64,000 nucleotides of DNA from SH-MAG3 sp036374995 (GTDB lineage: Bacteria > Gemmatimonadota > Gemmatimonadetes > Longimicrobiales > RSA9), in contig DASUSS010000002.1 in NCBI GenBank assembly GCA_036374995.1, positions 18,294 through 82,293 on the forward strand, written 5' to 3'. The translations under genes and the position numbers were made by a program. Below are positions 25,534 through 33,748 of this stretch, in pieces. The notes under the pieces are model-generated. The model worked only from the letters and a program-made list of their open reading frames with translations, was not told the origin of the DNA and searched no databases. Numbering within the stretch: position 1 is the first letter of the stretch; each line of letters begins with the position of its first letter.

Positions 25534-27553
25534 CGCGCAGCGCCCCGGCATGCGTCGTGAACGTGATCCTGTCGCGCGGCTCGGGCGCTGCGCGCGAGGG
25601 TAGCCGGACGGTGACACACGTGCCGCGGCCCTCCTGGCTCACCAGCTGGATCGAGCCGCCATGGCTGCGCAGGATCCCCTGACAGATCGAAAGGCCTAGA
25701 CCCGAGCCGTGCGGGCCCTTCGTCGTGAGGAACGGCTCGAACACGCGGGCCTGTAGCGCAGCCGGCACGCCCGTGCCCGTATCGGTGACATGCACCGCCA
25801 CGAACGGAGTCGAGGCCGCCGAACCGGTGTCCGCGCGAATCTGGAGGATGCCGCCGTCCGGCATCGCGTCGAGCGCGTTCAGAAGGACGTTGAGGAAGAC
25901 CTGCTCGAGCTCCGGGGCGTTGGCCACGACCCAGGGCATGCCCTGCGGCAGCTCGTCGCGAATCACGATTCCCGCCTCCGCCGCACGAGTTTCGATGTAC
26001 GCGAGCGCGCGCCGGAGCGGGAGCACGACGTCGAGCGGACTGCGCGCACCCGGCGCGGGCCGGCAGTAGGAGAGCAGGCCCTGGGCAATGCGCGCGACCC
26101 GGTCGCTCAGCTCGGCGATCTTCCCGAGCTCCTGCGCCGCACGCGGCGGCAGTGGCGTGCGCTCGTCGGCCAGCAGCAGGCGCGTCTTCGCACTGATGAT
26201 GGCGATCGGGTTGTTCACCTCGTGTGCGACCTGGCCGGCCAGCTCGCCGACGGCGGCGAGCCGCTCGGCCCGCAGGGCCCGGGCCTGCGCAGCGTGCTGT
26301 TCCGTCACATCGCGCGCCAGCGTGACCACCTGGCTGATCTGACCGCTGCGGTCGCGCACGGGCGCCGTGGTCACGTGGAAGACACGCGGTGGATCGGACG
26401 TCGTGCTGCTGATCTCCTCCTCGCGGACGACGCCGTCCTGAAGCGTCGAGATCGCGGGTGACCCGCACGCCCGCATGCTGCAGCTCAGCTCGGGCGTGTG
26501 CTCCACCCAGGCCGTCCACCGCGCGTTCGCCCAGAACGGGCCGAGGTCGCGGTCGCACAGGCACAGCGCCGTGCCCGTCGTGTCCAGCGCACGCTCCAGC
26601 GTCTGCGCCTGCGCCAGCATCCGATCCGCATGCGCCTCCAGCTGCCGCTCGTCCGCACGAATGCGATCGACGAGCGTGGTCGTGAAATACGCGACGAGCA
26701 GAAGCACCAGTGCCTGGAGCACCGCACGGCTGGCCGCATATGCCGGGTCGTGCGCCGCGTGCGTGATGATCCCATCCACGTGCAGGTGCGGGAAGAGCGA
26801 CAGCATGTAGTGCGGAACCGCGCCGGTGCACTCCGCCCACGCCAGCAGTCCGAACAGCAGGCTCGCCACGGCCGCCACGCGGTAGGCGTGCCTGCGCCCC
26901 AGCACGATACCGGCGATGATCACGTGCAGGAGCAGCAGCGGAGTGAGCGGGTTCTCGACGCCGCCGGAGTAGTGCAGCAGGCCGATCAGCACGACCAGAT
27001 CGGCGTAGACCTGCACGACGAGGAATTCCACACTCCCTGCCTCACCCAGGCGCAGGTACACGCTGTACGCCAGGTTCAACACGGTCAGCACGGCCAGCAG
27101 CCCGAGCAGCGATGGGCTCACCCGCGCGGGCAGCATCTCCGCGATGTCGACGGCGATCACGACAACGCCGGTGGCGGCGATGATCGCGATCCAGCGCATC
27201 AGGATGAACCAGCGGGCATAGTGCAGCCGCTTCTGCACCGGGTCCACGCGACCCTCCGCAGTGGCGTCGAGCGGGAACGGCCCTGCGGTCAGGAGTCGCG
27301 GCCCCTCCTTCAGGATCAGCCAGCCGGCCACGCCCGCGACGATCACGGCCATGATGCCGCTGCGCACGCGATGCAGGAGCAGGAGCAGGTCGGAGCCGGC
27401 ATCGCTCAGCCACGTCTGCACGACCAGCTCGTAAGCGCCGAAGAGTACGATCACGGCGCAGGATGCGACGAGGAGAGCGCGCACGAGGGTGACGCTGGCG
27501 GCAGCCGTCTCCGCCGACTCGGTTTCTACCCGTGCTTCCCGGTCCGTGGCCAT
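25526..27553 (-). CDS. Sensor histidine kinase 2 with RegB-like quinone-loop membrane domain and PAS
   Basis: 675 aa; GGAGG precedes the ATG. The first 290 residues hold about eight hydrophobic segments. Between two of them lies SGGVENPLT (about 196-204), very close to the GGxxNPF loop by which RegB/PrrB/ActS kinases bind ubiquinone. A coiled coil and a PAS domain (about 320-420) follow; the PAS region has four Cys (331, 333, 358, 363). The phosphorylation motif is GQVAHEVNNPIAII with His444; ATP-binding motifs NVLLNALDAMPDGG, DTGTGVP and GSGLGLSI are intact. The design suggests sensing of the quinone redox state. The stop overlaps the regulator start. Confidence 0.85.
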   Translation of the reverse strand: MATDREARVETESAETAAASVTLVRALLVASCAVIVLFGAYELVVQTWLSDAGSDLLLLLHRVRSGIMAVIVAGVAGWLILKEGPRLLTAGPFPLDATAEGRVDPVQKRLHYARWFILMRWIAIIAATGVVVIAVDIAEMLPARVSPSLLGLLAVLTVLNLAYSVYLRLGEAGSVEFLVVQVYADLVVLIGLLHYSGGVENPLTPLLLLHVIIAGIVLGRRHAYRVAAVASLLFGLLAWAECTGAVPHYMLSLFPHLHVDGIITHAAHDPAYAASRAVLQALVLLLVAYFTTTLVDRIRADERQLEAHADRMLAQAQTLERALDTTGTALCLCDRDLGPFWANARWTAWVEHTPELSCSMRACGSPAISTLQDGVVREEEISSTTSDPPRVFHVTTAPVRDRSGQISQVVTLARDVTEQHAAQARALRAERLAAVGELAGQVAHEVNNPIAIISAKTRLLLADERTPLPPRAAQELGKIAELSDRVARIAQGLLSYCRPAPGARSPLDVVLPLRRALAYIETRAAEAGIVIRDELPQGMPWVVANAPELEQVFLNVLLNALDAMPDGGILQIRADTGSAASTPFVAVHVTDTGTGVPAALQARVFEPFLTTKGPHGSGLGLSICQGILRSHGGSIQLVSQEGRGTCVTVRLPSRAAPEPRDRITFTTHAGALRDA

Positions 27554-27658
27554 GGAGCCTCCGGAGGGCGATCACCTCTGAGGGGTGCGGACACGACGTC
27601 CGCGAGATGGTCGATCAGATGGGGAATCGAACTGCGCGCTCTGACCGGACAGGGGAAG

Positions 27659-27681
27659 GTTCGGGCCGATTCCGCCCGAAC
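27659..27681. terminator. Hairpin between peptidase 3' end and kinase 5' end
   Basis: GTTCGGGC-CGATTCC-GCCCGAAC is an 8-bp perfect stem with a 7-nt loop. It lies downstream of the peptidase stop (27803) and about 106 bp upstream of the kinase start, all on the minus strand. It could terminate the peptidase transcript. The remaining bases of 27554-27802 show nothing else I can name. Confidence 0.4.
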
Positions 27682-27802
27682 GGAATCAGGAGGTCCTCCA
27701 TGGTGCTGTAGGGGAATGCCCGCGGCGGAACGTATCCGCAGTGGCGACACGGCGGAGCGAGCGCGGGGCAGGCGTGACGGCGCCGGCCCCGCGCTCAGGG
27801 TC

Positions 27803-30106
27803 TCAGGCGCGCGGTCTGCCGATCCGGTACTCCTTCGGCGGCTCGGCGCCCATGAGGTACTTCACGAAGTAGTCCCAGCGGCGCCGCGTCATGTAGTTGT
27901 TGTCGGCGCCGAAGCCGTGACGCGCGTGCGGCAGGATGATCAGGTCGAAGTCCTTGTTCGCCTTGATCAGCGCATCGACGACGAGGTACGTGTTGTAGGG
28001 CGGGACGTTGTTGTCCATGGCACCGTGTGCGAGCAGCAGCCTGCCCTGGAGGTTCCCGGCGACGAGCTGATTCGCCTGCGCCTCCCAGTCCCGCTCGTTG
28101 CCCCGGTACGGCGGCATGAACCGCTCGCCCCAGTCGTCCTCGTAGTTGCGGTTGTCGTGGTTGCCGGCCTGGGACACACCGACCTTGAAGAAATCCGGGT
28201 GGCGGAACATGGCCGATGCGGTGGCGAACCCGCCGCCGGAATGGCCCCAGATGCCGGCGCGCTCGATGTCGATGAAGCGGTGGCGGCGTGCGAGCTCGCG
28301 CATCCCGGCGATCTGATCCGGGATCGTGTTGTCGCCCATGCTGCCGTAGTAGACGTCGTGGAACGACTTCGAGCGCCACTCCGTGCCCATGCCATCGATG
28401 ACGACGACGACGAAGCCGAGCTCGGCGAGCGCCTGGTGGTCGCCGCGCGCGGGCGAGAAGCTGCGCGTGCCGACGCTGCTGCCCCACGGGCCCGGATAGA
28501 TGTAGTTGACGATCGGGTAGCTGCGCGTGGAGTCGAGCCGGGTCGGCGTGAACATCAGGCCGTACAGGTCCGTCTGCCCGTCACGCGCCTTGACGACGAC
28601 GGGCTCGGGCGGCTTCCAGCCGGTCGCGAGCAGCCGCGAGATGTCGGCGCGCTCGAGGTCGAGCACGACCTGCCCGTTGCTCGACCGCCGCAGCTGTGTG
28701 ACGGGCGGCTCCGTCGGCGTCGAGTACGTGTCGATAAAGTGCCGCCCGTCCGGCGCCATGCTGATGCTGTGGTTCGCGTTCTCCCGCGTGAGCAGCGTGA
28801 GCCCGCGCCCGTTCATGCCGAGCCGGTAGAAGTGCTGGAAGTACGGATCGCGTCCCTGCTCACGGCCGACGCCCGTGAAGTAGAGCGTGCGGTCGTCCTC
28901 ATCGACGTGGAGCAGCTCGGCGACGTTCCAGCTGCCGGTCGTGATCTGGCGCTTCAGCTCGCCGGTGCGCAGGTCGTACAGATACAGGTGGCCCCAATCA
29001 TCCCGCTGCGACCACCACAGCACCTCGTTCGACTCCGGCAGCACGCGCCAGTTGCCGTGTCCGATCGCGGCGAAGCCCGACTGGAACTGCGTCGGCGAGC
29101 GCTCCTCGAACACCGTGCGTACCGCCCCGGTCGCCGCATTCGCGACGCGGAACACCGCCTCCCTGTGATCGCGCGACGACGACACGAATGCGAGGTGCGA
29201 CGCGTCCGGATACCATTCGACGTCCAGGAACGTCGAGCCGTCCGCGACGTGATCGCTGATCGTCGAGCGGTGCTGGTCCGGCGGCATGTCCAGCCGTACG
29301 ACGCGCGCGGGTTCCACCTCGATGATCACGCGATGGATGCGGAAGATCACACTGTCCTCCGGCAGCGGATACCGCCACCGCTCCAGCGCCGGCGCACCGA
29401 CGTTCGTCCGCACCAGGTACATCTCCCCGACGCCACGTGCGTCGTGCTGGAACGTCGCGATCTTCCGCGAGTCCGGCGACCACAACAGCACCGGCTCGTC
29501 GCTGCGGATCCAGCCGGCATTGTTCGTCGCGTAGCCGAAATCCTCGATGCCATCCGTCGTCAACTGACGATCCTGGTTCGTGCGCAGATCCTTCACCCAC
29601 AGATTGTGATCCCGGATGTAGGCGGCGTAACTGCCATCGGGTGAGGTGACCGAGTTGGGCGGCGCGGACACCGCCGCGCCCGCCGTATCGACCGGAGCGC
29701 ACGTGTACTGCTGCACGCTGCACGCCCAGAGGCGGTTGTTCGCGCGCACCGTGATCTCACGCGCGTCCTTCGAGAAGTCGACCACCGGCAGCTGGCCGGC
29801 CTCGACCCGTCCGCCCGAAACCGATGCGAGCGCACTCGCGAGCCGCGTGTGATCGAATGCCGCCGCACGCGTGCGACCCGCCAGATCCACCATCACGAAC
29901 TCGCTGCCGGCCGCGGTCGTCGTGCGGTACCAGAATCGCCCGTCCTCCAGCCAGGTCGGGCTGCCCGCCATCCCGGCGACGAGCGGGAACGTGTTCGCGC
30001 CGAGGAACCGCTCGGCACGGGCATAATCCTCTGCCGTCAGCTGGGGCGGCTGCTGCGCGGCGAGCGGCGCGGCGGTCAGGAGCAGGAACGTCAGCATCAG
30101 TCTCAT
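27803..30106 (-). CDS. Secreted S9B (dipeptidyl-peptidase IV-type) prolyl peptidase
   Basis: 767 aa from the ATG at 30106, opening into a signal peptide (MRLMLTFLLLTAAPLAAQ). The N-terminal 480 residues form the DPP-IV beta-propeller (YIRDHNLWVKDLRTNQDRQL, LLWSPDSRKIATFQHD). The C-terminal domain is an alpha/beta hydrolase with the nucleophile elbow GHSGGG, the Asp in GAMDNNVPPYNT and the His in HARHGFG. The family removes N-terminal dipeptides after Pro or Ala in the periplasm. It stands alone; its 5' side faces a paired-repeat element and a divergent aldo/keto reductase gene. Confidence 0.9.
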   Translation of the reverse strand: MRLMLTFLLLTAAPLAAQQPPQLTAEDYARAERFLGANTFPLVAGMAGSPTWLEDGRFWYRTTTAAGSEFVMVDLAGRTRAAAFDHTRLASALASVSGGRVEAGQLPVVDFSKDAREITVRANNRLWACSVQQYTCAPVDTAGAAVSAPPNSVTSPDGSYAAYIRDHNLWVKDLRTNQDRQLTTDGIEDFGYATNNAGWIRSDEPVLLWSPDSRKIATFQHDARGVGEMYLVRTNVGAPALERWRYPLPEDSVIFRIHRVIIEVEPARVVRLDMPPDQHRSTISDHVADGSTFLDVEWYPDASHLAFVSSSRDHREAVFRVANAATGAVRTVFEERSPTQFQSGFAAIGHGNWRVLPESNEVLWWSQRDDWGHLYLYDLRTGELKRQITTGSWNVAELLHVDEDDRTLYFTGVGREQGRDPYFQHFYRLGMNGRGLTLLTRENANHSISMAPDGRHFIDTYSTPTEPPVTQLRRSSNGQVVLDLERADISRLLATGWKPPEPVVVKARDGQTDLYGLMFTPTRLDSTRSYPIVNYIYPGPWGSSVGTRSFSPARGDHQALAELGFVVVVIDGMGTEWRSKSFHDVYYGSMGDNTIPDQIAGMRELARRHRFIDIERAGIWGHSGGGFATASAMFRHPDFFKVGVSQAGNHDNRNYEDDWGERFMPPYRGNERDWEAQANQLVAGNLQGRLLLAHGAMDNNVPPYNTYLVVDALIKANKDFDLIILPHARHGFGADNNYMTRRRWDYFVKYLMGAEPPKEYRIGRPRA

Positions 30107-30178
30107 GGTCACTTCGGGGCTGCGGGAACAGGATGGAAGCGAGATTACGGCATTCGGCCGGCTGCCGGCAAGCGGGGG

Positions 30179-30313
30179 GCGGACCTGGCACCCCTTTTTC
30201 CAGAAGGCACATCGGGCCATGCGCCATCCGGGTGTGGGGCACGCTACCGCGCTCCGCGGCGCGCCGTCTGCATGTCCGGATGTGCCTTCTGGAAAAAGGG
30301 GTGCCAGGTCCGC
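30179..30313. repeat. Paired inverted-repeat element, copy 2 (CCTGG subtype, T-run variant)
   Basis: The arms are 35 bp and perfectly complementary: 30179-30213, beginning GCGGACCTGGCACCCC, and 30279-30313. A 65-bp centre separates them. After GGCACC the arm sequence is CCTTTTTCCAG, unlike all other copies, yet both arms share it. The element fills the region between two divergent genes and ends 11 bp before the aldo/keto reductase start, so it lies in that transcript's leader or promoter. Confidence 0.9.
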
Positions 30314-30324
30314 AGGGGGGAACG

Positions 30325-31287
30325 ATGACAGACAGCACACAGGCCACCGCCGTACCCACGCGCCCGTTCGGCAACACCGGCGAGCAGGTGTCCGCGATTG
30401 GTCTCGGCGGCTCGCACCTCGGGCTGCCGCACGTGGGCGAGACGCTCGCCGTGCGCATGATCCGGCACGCGATCGACCATGGCATCACGTTCATGGACAA
30501 CTGCTGGGACTATCACGACGGCGCGAGCGAGCGCCGGATGGGGAAGGCGCTGCGGGACGGCTATCGCGAGCGTGCGTTCCTCATGACGAAGATCGACGGC
30601 CGCTCGAAGCGCGAGGCGGCGCGGCAGCTGGACGAGTCGCTGCGGCGGCTGCGGACGGACTGTATCGATCTGGTCCAGCACCACGAGATCATCCGGTACG
30701 AGGATCCGGATCGTATATTTCACGAGGATGGCGCGAACGCGGCGCTGGTGGAGGCGCGGCAGGCGGGCAAGCTGCGATGGATCGGTTTCACGGGACACAA
30801 GGACCCGCGCATCCACCTGTACATGCTCGAGGTCGCGGACGCGCACGGGTTCGCGTTCGATGCGGTCCAGATGCCGCTCAATGTCATGGACGCGCACTAC
30901 CGCAGCTTCGAGAAGCTGGTGCTGCCGGAGCTGGTACGGCGCAGCGTTGCGGTGCTCGGGATGAAGAGCATGTCGAGCGGTCACATCCTGAAGTCGGGCA
31001 CCGTCACGGCGATCGAGTGCCTGCATTATGCGCTGAACCTGCCGACATCGGTCGTGATCACCGGGTGCGAGAGCATGGAGGATGTCGACCAGGCGATCGA
31101 GGCGGCGCGCACGTTCCGTGCGCTGACCGACGCGCAAGTGGCGGCACTGCTCGCGCGTACCGCGCCGTCCGCGGAGCAGGGGGAGTTCGAGCTGTTCAAG
31201 ACGAGCAGCCTGTTCGATGGCACGGCTGCGCACCCGGAGTGGCTGGGCGAGGAGCCGGATACGGTCCGTTCGGCACTGGAGGTCTGA
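30325..31287 (+). CDS. Aldo/keto reductase
   Basis: 320 aa from the ATG at 30325 with AGGGGGGAACG in front. The barrel begins TRPFGNTGEQVSAIGLGGSH. The expected tetrad is visible: Asp in FMDNCWDYHDG, Tyr in the same motif, Lys in LMTKIDGR and His in LVQHHEI. The NADPH-side region ITGCESMEDVDQAIEAAR closes the fold. The substrate is unknown. Five bases after its stop a TfoX-like gene starts, so the two are co-transcribed. Confidence 0.9.
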   Translation: MTDSTQATAVPTRPFGNTGEQVSAIGLGGSHLGLPHVGETLAVRMIRHAIDHGITFMDNCWDYHDGASERRMGKALRDGYRERAFLMTKIDGRSKREAARQLDESLRRLRTDCIDLVQHHEIIRYEDPDRIFHEDGANAALVEARQAGKLRWIGFTGHKDPRIHLYMLEVADAHGFAFDAVQMPLNVMDAHYRSFEKLVLPELVRRSVAVLGMKSMSSGHILKSGTVTAIECLHYALNLPTSVVITGCESMEDVDQAIEAARTFRALTDAQVAALLARTAPSAEQGEFELFKTSSLFDGTAAHPEWLGEEPDTVRSALEV

Positions 31288-31291
31288 GGGC

Positions 31292-31630
31292 GTGAGCGTC
31301 TCGGCGGAATACAGCACGTACGTGCTGGAGCAGCTCGCGCGCGTGGGCCCGGTCAGTGCGCGCAACATGTTCGGCGGGGTCGGCATCTACTCCGCCGGTA
31401 CGATGTTCGCGCTGATGGACGATGACACGCTCTACCTGAAGGTCGATGACACGAACCGGGCCGACTTCGAGGCGATCGGCTCCGGTCCGTTCCGCCCGTT
31501 CGGCGACGAGCGGGCAATGCAGTACTACGAGCTGCCGGCGGATCTGCTGGAGGATGTGGATGCGCTGCGCGCGTGGGTCGAGTCCGCGTATGCGGTGGCG
31601 CGGCGTGCGCGATCGAAGCGCAGCCGCTGA
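31292..31630 (+). CDS. TfoX N-terminal-domain protein
   Basis: 112 aa from the GTG at 31292; GAGG precedes it and the previous stop is at 31285-31287. The sequence ARNMFGGVGIYSAGTMFALMD followed by LYLKVDDTNRADFEA is the TfoX N-terminal domain signature. Full-length TfoX regulates competence in some bacteria, but stand-alone domains like this have no settled role. It ends with a basic tail (RRARSKRSR). Confidence 0.85.
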   Translation: MSVSAEYSTYVLEQLARVGPVSARNMFGGVGIYSAGTMFALMDDDTLYLKVDDTNRADFEAIGSGPFRPFGDERAMQYYELPADLLEDVDALRAWVESAYAVARRARSKRSR

Positions 31631-31677
31631 ATGATGGTCGCATTCGATGTGGTGTGTACCCGAGCCGGAGAGGTGCC

Positions 31678-32568
31678 ATGCCGTTCGGAGTGAGGAGCAT
31701 CCTCGCCGGGAGTGACCTGTCGACGCGGGCCGGGGTGGTGCTGCAGAGCGCTGCCGCGCTCGCGGCGCTTGCGGACGCCGACCTGCATGTGGTCCACGCC
31801 GTCGAGGCGCCGGCAGGCGATGCGAGCGGCAAGGAGACGGAGGCGCAGCTGGAGCGGGCGCGGCGCGCGCTCCACGAGCAGTTCCATTCGGTGCTGCCGC
31901 GCCCCGCACAGGTGATCAGCGCACGCGTAGCGCCCGGTGCAGCGGATGCGGTCATTCTGGAGCGCGCCGCAGAGATTGCCGCGGACCTGATCGTGATCGG
32001 ACCGCACCGCGTGGCGGAGCGGCGGGAGAGGCTGGGCGCGACCGCGGACCGGCTCGTCCGCTCGAGTGCCGTGCCCTGCCTGATCCTGCACGAGCCGATC
32101 GCGCTCCCGCTGCGCCGCGTCCTGCTGCCCACCGACTTCTCGAACGCGGCGCGCGGCGGACTCGACATGGGTCTGACCTGGTCGGCGGCGCTCCGCATGC
32201 CGGCAAGGTCGGGTGCCACGACGCGAGTCGAGGTCGTGCACGTGCGGACCGGCGATGCGCCGGCGGCCGAGGCGCAGCTGCACGAGCAGGTTCGCGCGGC
32301 CTGCGATGCGACCGGCTGCGCGGGCACGCTCTCGGTGTTCGAGGAAGTCGTCGACGACGGCACCGTCCCCGAAGCGATCCTCCGTCTGGCGCGTGAGCGC
32401 GGTGCCGACCTCCTCGTGCTGGGCACGCGCGGCGCGGGCGCAGCGACGGACGCGGAGATCGGCAGCGTCTCGGCCGTCATTGCGCGCAGCGCGAGCTCCC
32501 CGGTCCTGCTCATCCCGCCGCGGTACTGGATCGAGCGGCAGGCGCGCGAGGCCGCGCTGCGCCGCTGA
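31678..32568 (+). CDS. Tandem universal stress protein (two UspA domains)
   Basis: 296 aa from the ATG at 31678, with GGAGAGG just upstream. Two UspA folds follow one another: the first begins RSILAGSDLS and ends PCLILHEP, the second begins RRVLLPTDFS and ends SPVLLIPP. The second has LVLGTRGAGA, near the ATP-binding G-x2-G-x9-G pattern but with poor fit; the first has IVIGPHRVAERRERLGATADRLVRSS, closer to it. Probably a cytoplasmic stress or energy-state sensor. Confidence 0.85.
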   Translation: MPFGVRSILAGSDLSTRAGVVLQSAAALAALADADLHVVHAVEAPAGDASGKETEAQLERARRALHEQFHSVLPRPAQVISARVAPGAADAVILERAAEIAADLIVIGPHRVAERRERLGATADRLVRSSAVPCLILHEPIALPLRRVLLPTDFSNAARGGLDMGLTWSAALRMPARSGATTRVEVVHVRTGDAPAAEAQLHEQVRAACDATGCAGTLSVFEEVVDDGTVPEAILRLARERGADLLVLGTRGAGAATDAEIGSVSAVIARSASSPVLLIPPRYWIERQAREAALRR

Positions 32569-32661
32569 CCGGCCGTATCTGCGAGCACGAGCAGGCCCCA
32601 CTGCTGTCCGCCGCCGGCTGGCGGCTGCGTGCGGAATAGGGCCGTTCCTGCGCCGCCCGAT

Positions 32662-33585
32662 TCACCGGCTCCGGTCGCGGCCGGTCAGCTCCTCGCTCAG
32701 CTCGCGGAGTCGTGCGCGCGTCCGGTCATCGTATGCGCTCGCGTGCGCGCGCGAGCGCTCCAGGCCATCGTAGTATTCACCGCTGACCACATCCTCACCG
32801 GCGATCAGATGCAGCACCGCGGCCGCGCCCTCGGCTACGGTCGCGCGCGGGCGCACGCCTGCAGCACGCACCATCGGCGTGTCCATCAGCGAGGCGGGAT
32901 GCAGCGCGACGACCGTCACGTTCCGGTCCTCGAGCTCACGCGCGAGGTCGATCGTGAACATGACCTGCGCGAGCTTGCTCCGCGCGTACGCACCCGATCC
33001 GCTGTACCCGCGCTGCATCGTCAGGTCGTCGAAGTCGATCGGCTGCTGCGCGGCGGAGGCGACGTTCACGATACGGCCGCCCTCGGGAATCCGGTCCAGA
33101 AGAAGGTGTGTGAGCAGGAACCCCGCCAGGTAGTTCACCGCGAAATGCAGCTCGTGACCATCCGCGCTGGTCTGTCGCGCCCCGCGTGCCAGCCAGATCC
33201 CGGCATTGTTCACGAGCACGTCGATCCGATCGTACTCGTCGCGGATCCGCGCGGCGAATGCACGCACCTCGTCGAGCGAGCCGAAGTCGGCAGCATGGAA
33301 CGCGGCGCTCCCCCGGCCGCTCCCGGCGATCTCCCGGACCAATGCCTCGCCGCGATCGCGGTTGCGGCCATGGACGATCACGTGTGCACCGCCGGCCGCC
33401 AGACGCCGCGCGACTTCACGGCCGAGACCGTCCGTCGAGCCGGTGACGAGGATGACCTGACGGTCGGCAGGCACGGGGTGCATGGGCTCCTGGGCGTGGG
33501 CGGCGAGGCTCGGCAGAACGAGCGCCGCCACGAGCAGCGGCGCCCCGGGACGTGCACGACGCAGGCCGTGTAATGTCGGAATCAT
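32662..33585 (-). CDS. Short-chain dehydrogenase/reductase, possibly exported
   Basis: 307 aa from the ATG at 33585, preceded by GGGAGG. The Rossmann motif is VTGSTDGLGREVARRL, followed by NNAGIW and the catalytic Tyr-Lys in GAYARSKLAQ, as in the retinol-dehydrogenase/WWOX branch of SDRs. Ahead of it are 40 residues that look like a signal peptide (APLLVAALVLPSLAAHAQ). A cofactor-dependent SDR in the periplasm would be odd; the Met at 33483 (MHPVPADRQVILVTG) would give an ordinary cytoplasmic enzyme. The good ribosome binding site favours the long form. Confidence 0.85.
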   Translation of the reverse strand: MIPTLHGLRRARPGAPLLVAALVLPSLAAHAQEPMHPVPADRQVILVTGSTDGLGREVARRLAAGGAHVIVHGRNRDRGEALVREIAGSGRGSAAFHAADFGSLDEVRAFAARIRDEYDRIDVLVNNAGIWLARGARQTSADGHELHFAVNYLAGFLLTHLLLDRIPEGGRIVNVASAAQQPIDFDDLTMQRGYSGSGAYARSKLAQVMFTIDLARELEDRNVTVVALHPASLMDTPMVRAAGVRPRATVAEGAAAVLHLIAGEDVVSGEYYDGLERSRAHASAYDDRTRARLRELSEELTGRDRSR

Positions 33586-33748
33586 GGGACCTCCCAGGGA
33601 CGCGGCCGCACCACACACGCGTGGGCGTGCGACGGTAAAGCCATGGTGTTGACGGACTTAAGCGGCTGGCGTCGTGCGTTTAATCGTCCCGTAATATGGC
33701 TCTGGCAGATTTCTCCCGCCACAACGAACCGAGGAGCGGGAGGCTCTG

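Noticed and set aside
26498..29644. 1048-codon open frame on the plus strand
   Set aside because: It runs antisense through the kinase and the S9 peptidase genes, both with strong domain evidence. Its composition (Arg, His, Asp rich, no domains) is the usual complement of GC-rich coding DNA.
33640..33720. TTGACG and TAATAT as sigma70 -35/-10 boxes before the Big2 lipoprotein gene
   Set aside because: They are about 37 bp apart, too far for one promoter; kept only as an AT-richer stretch.
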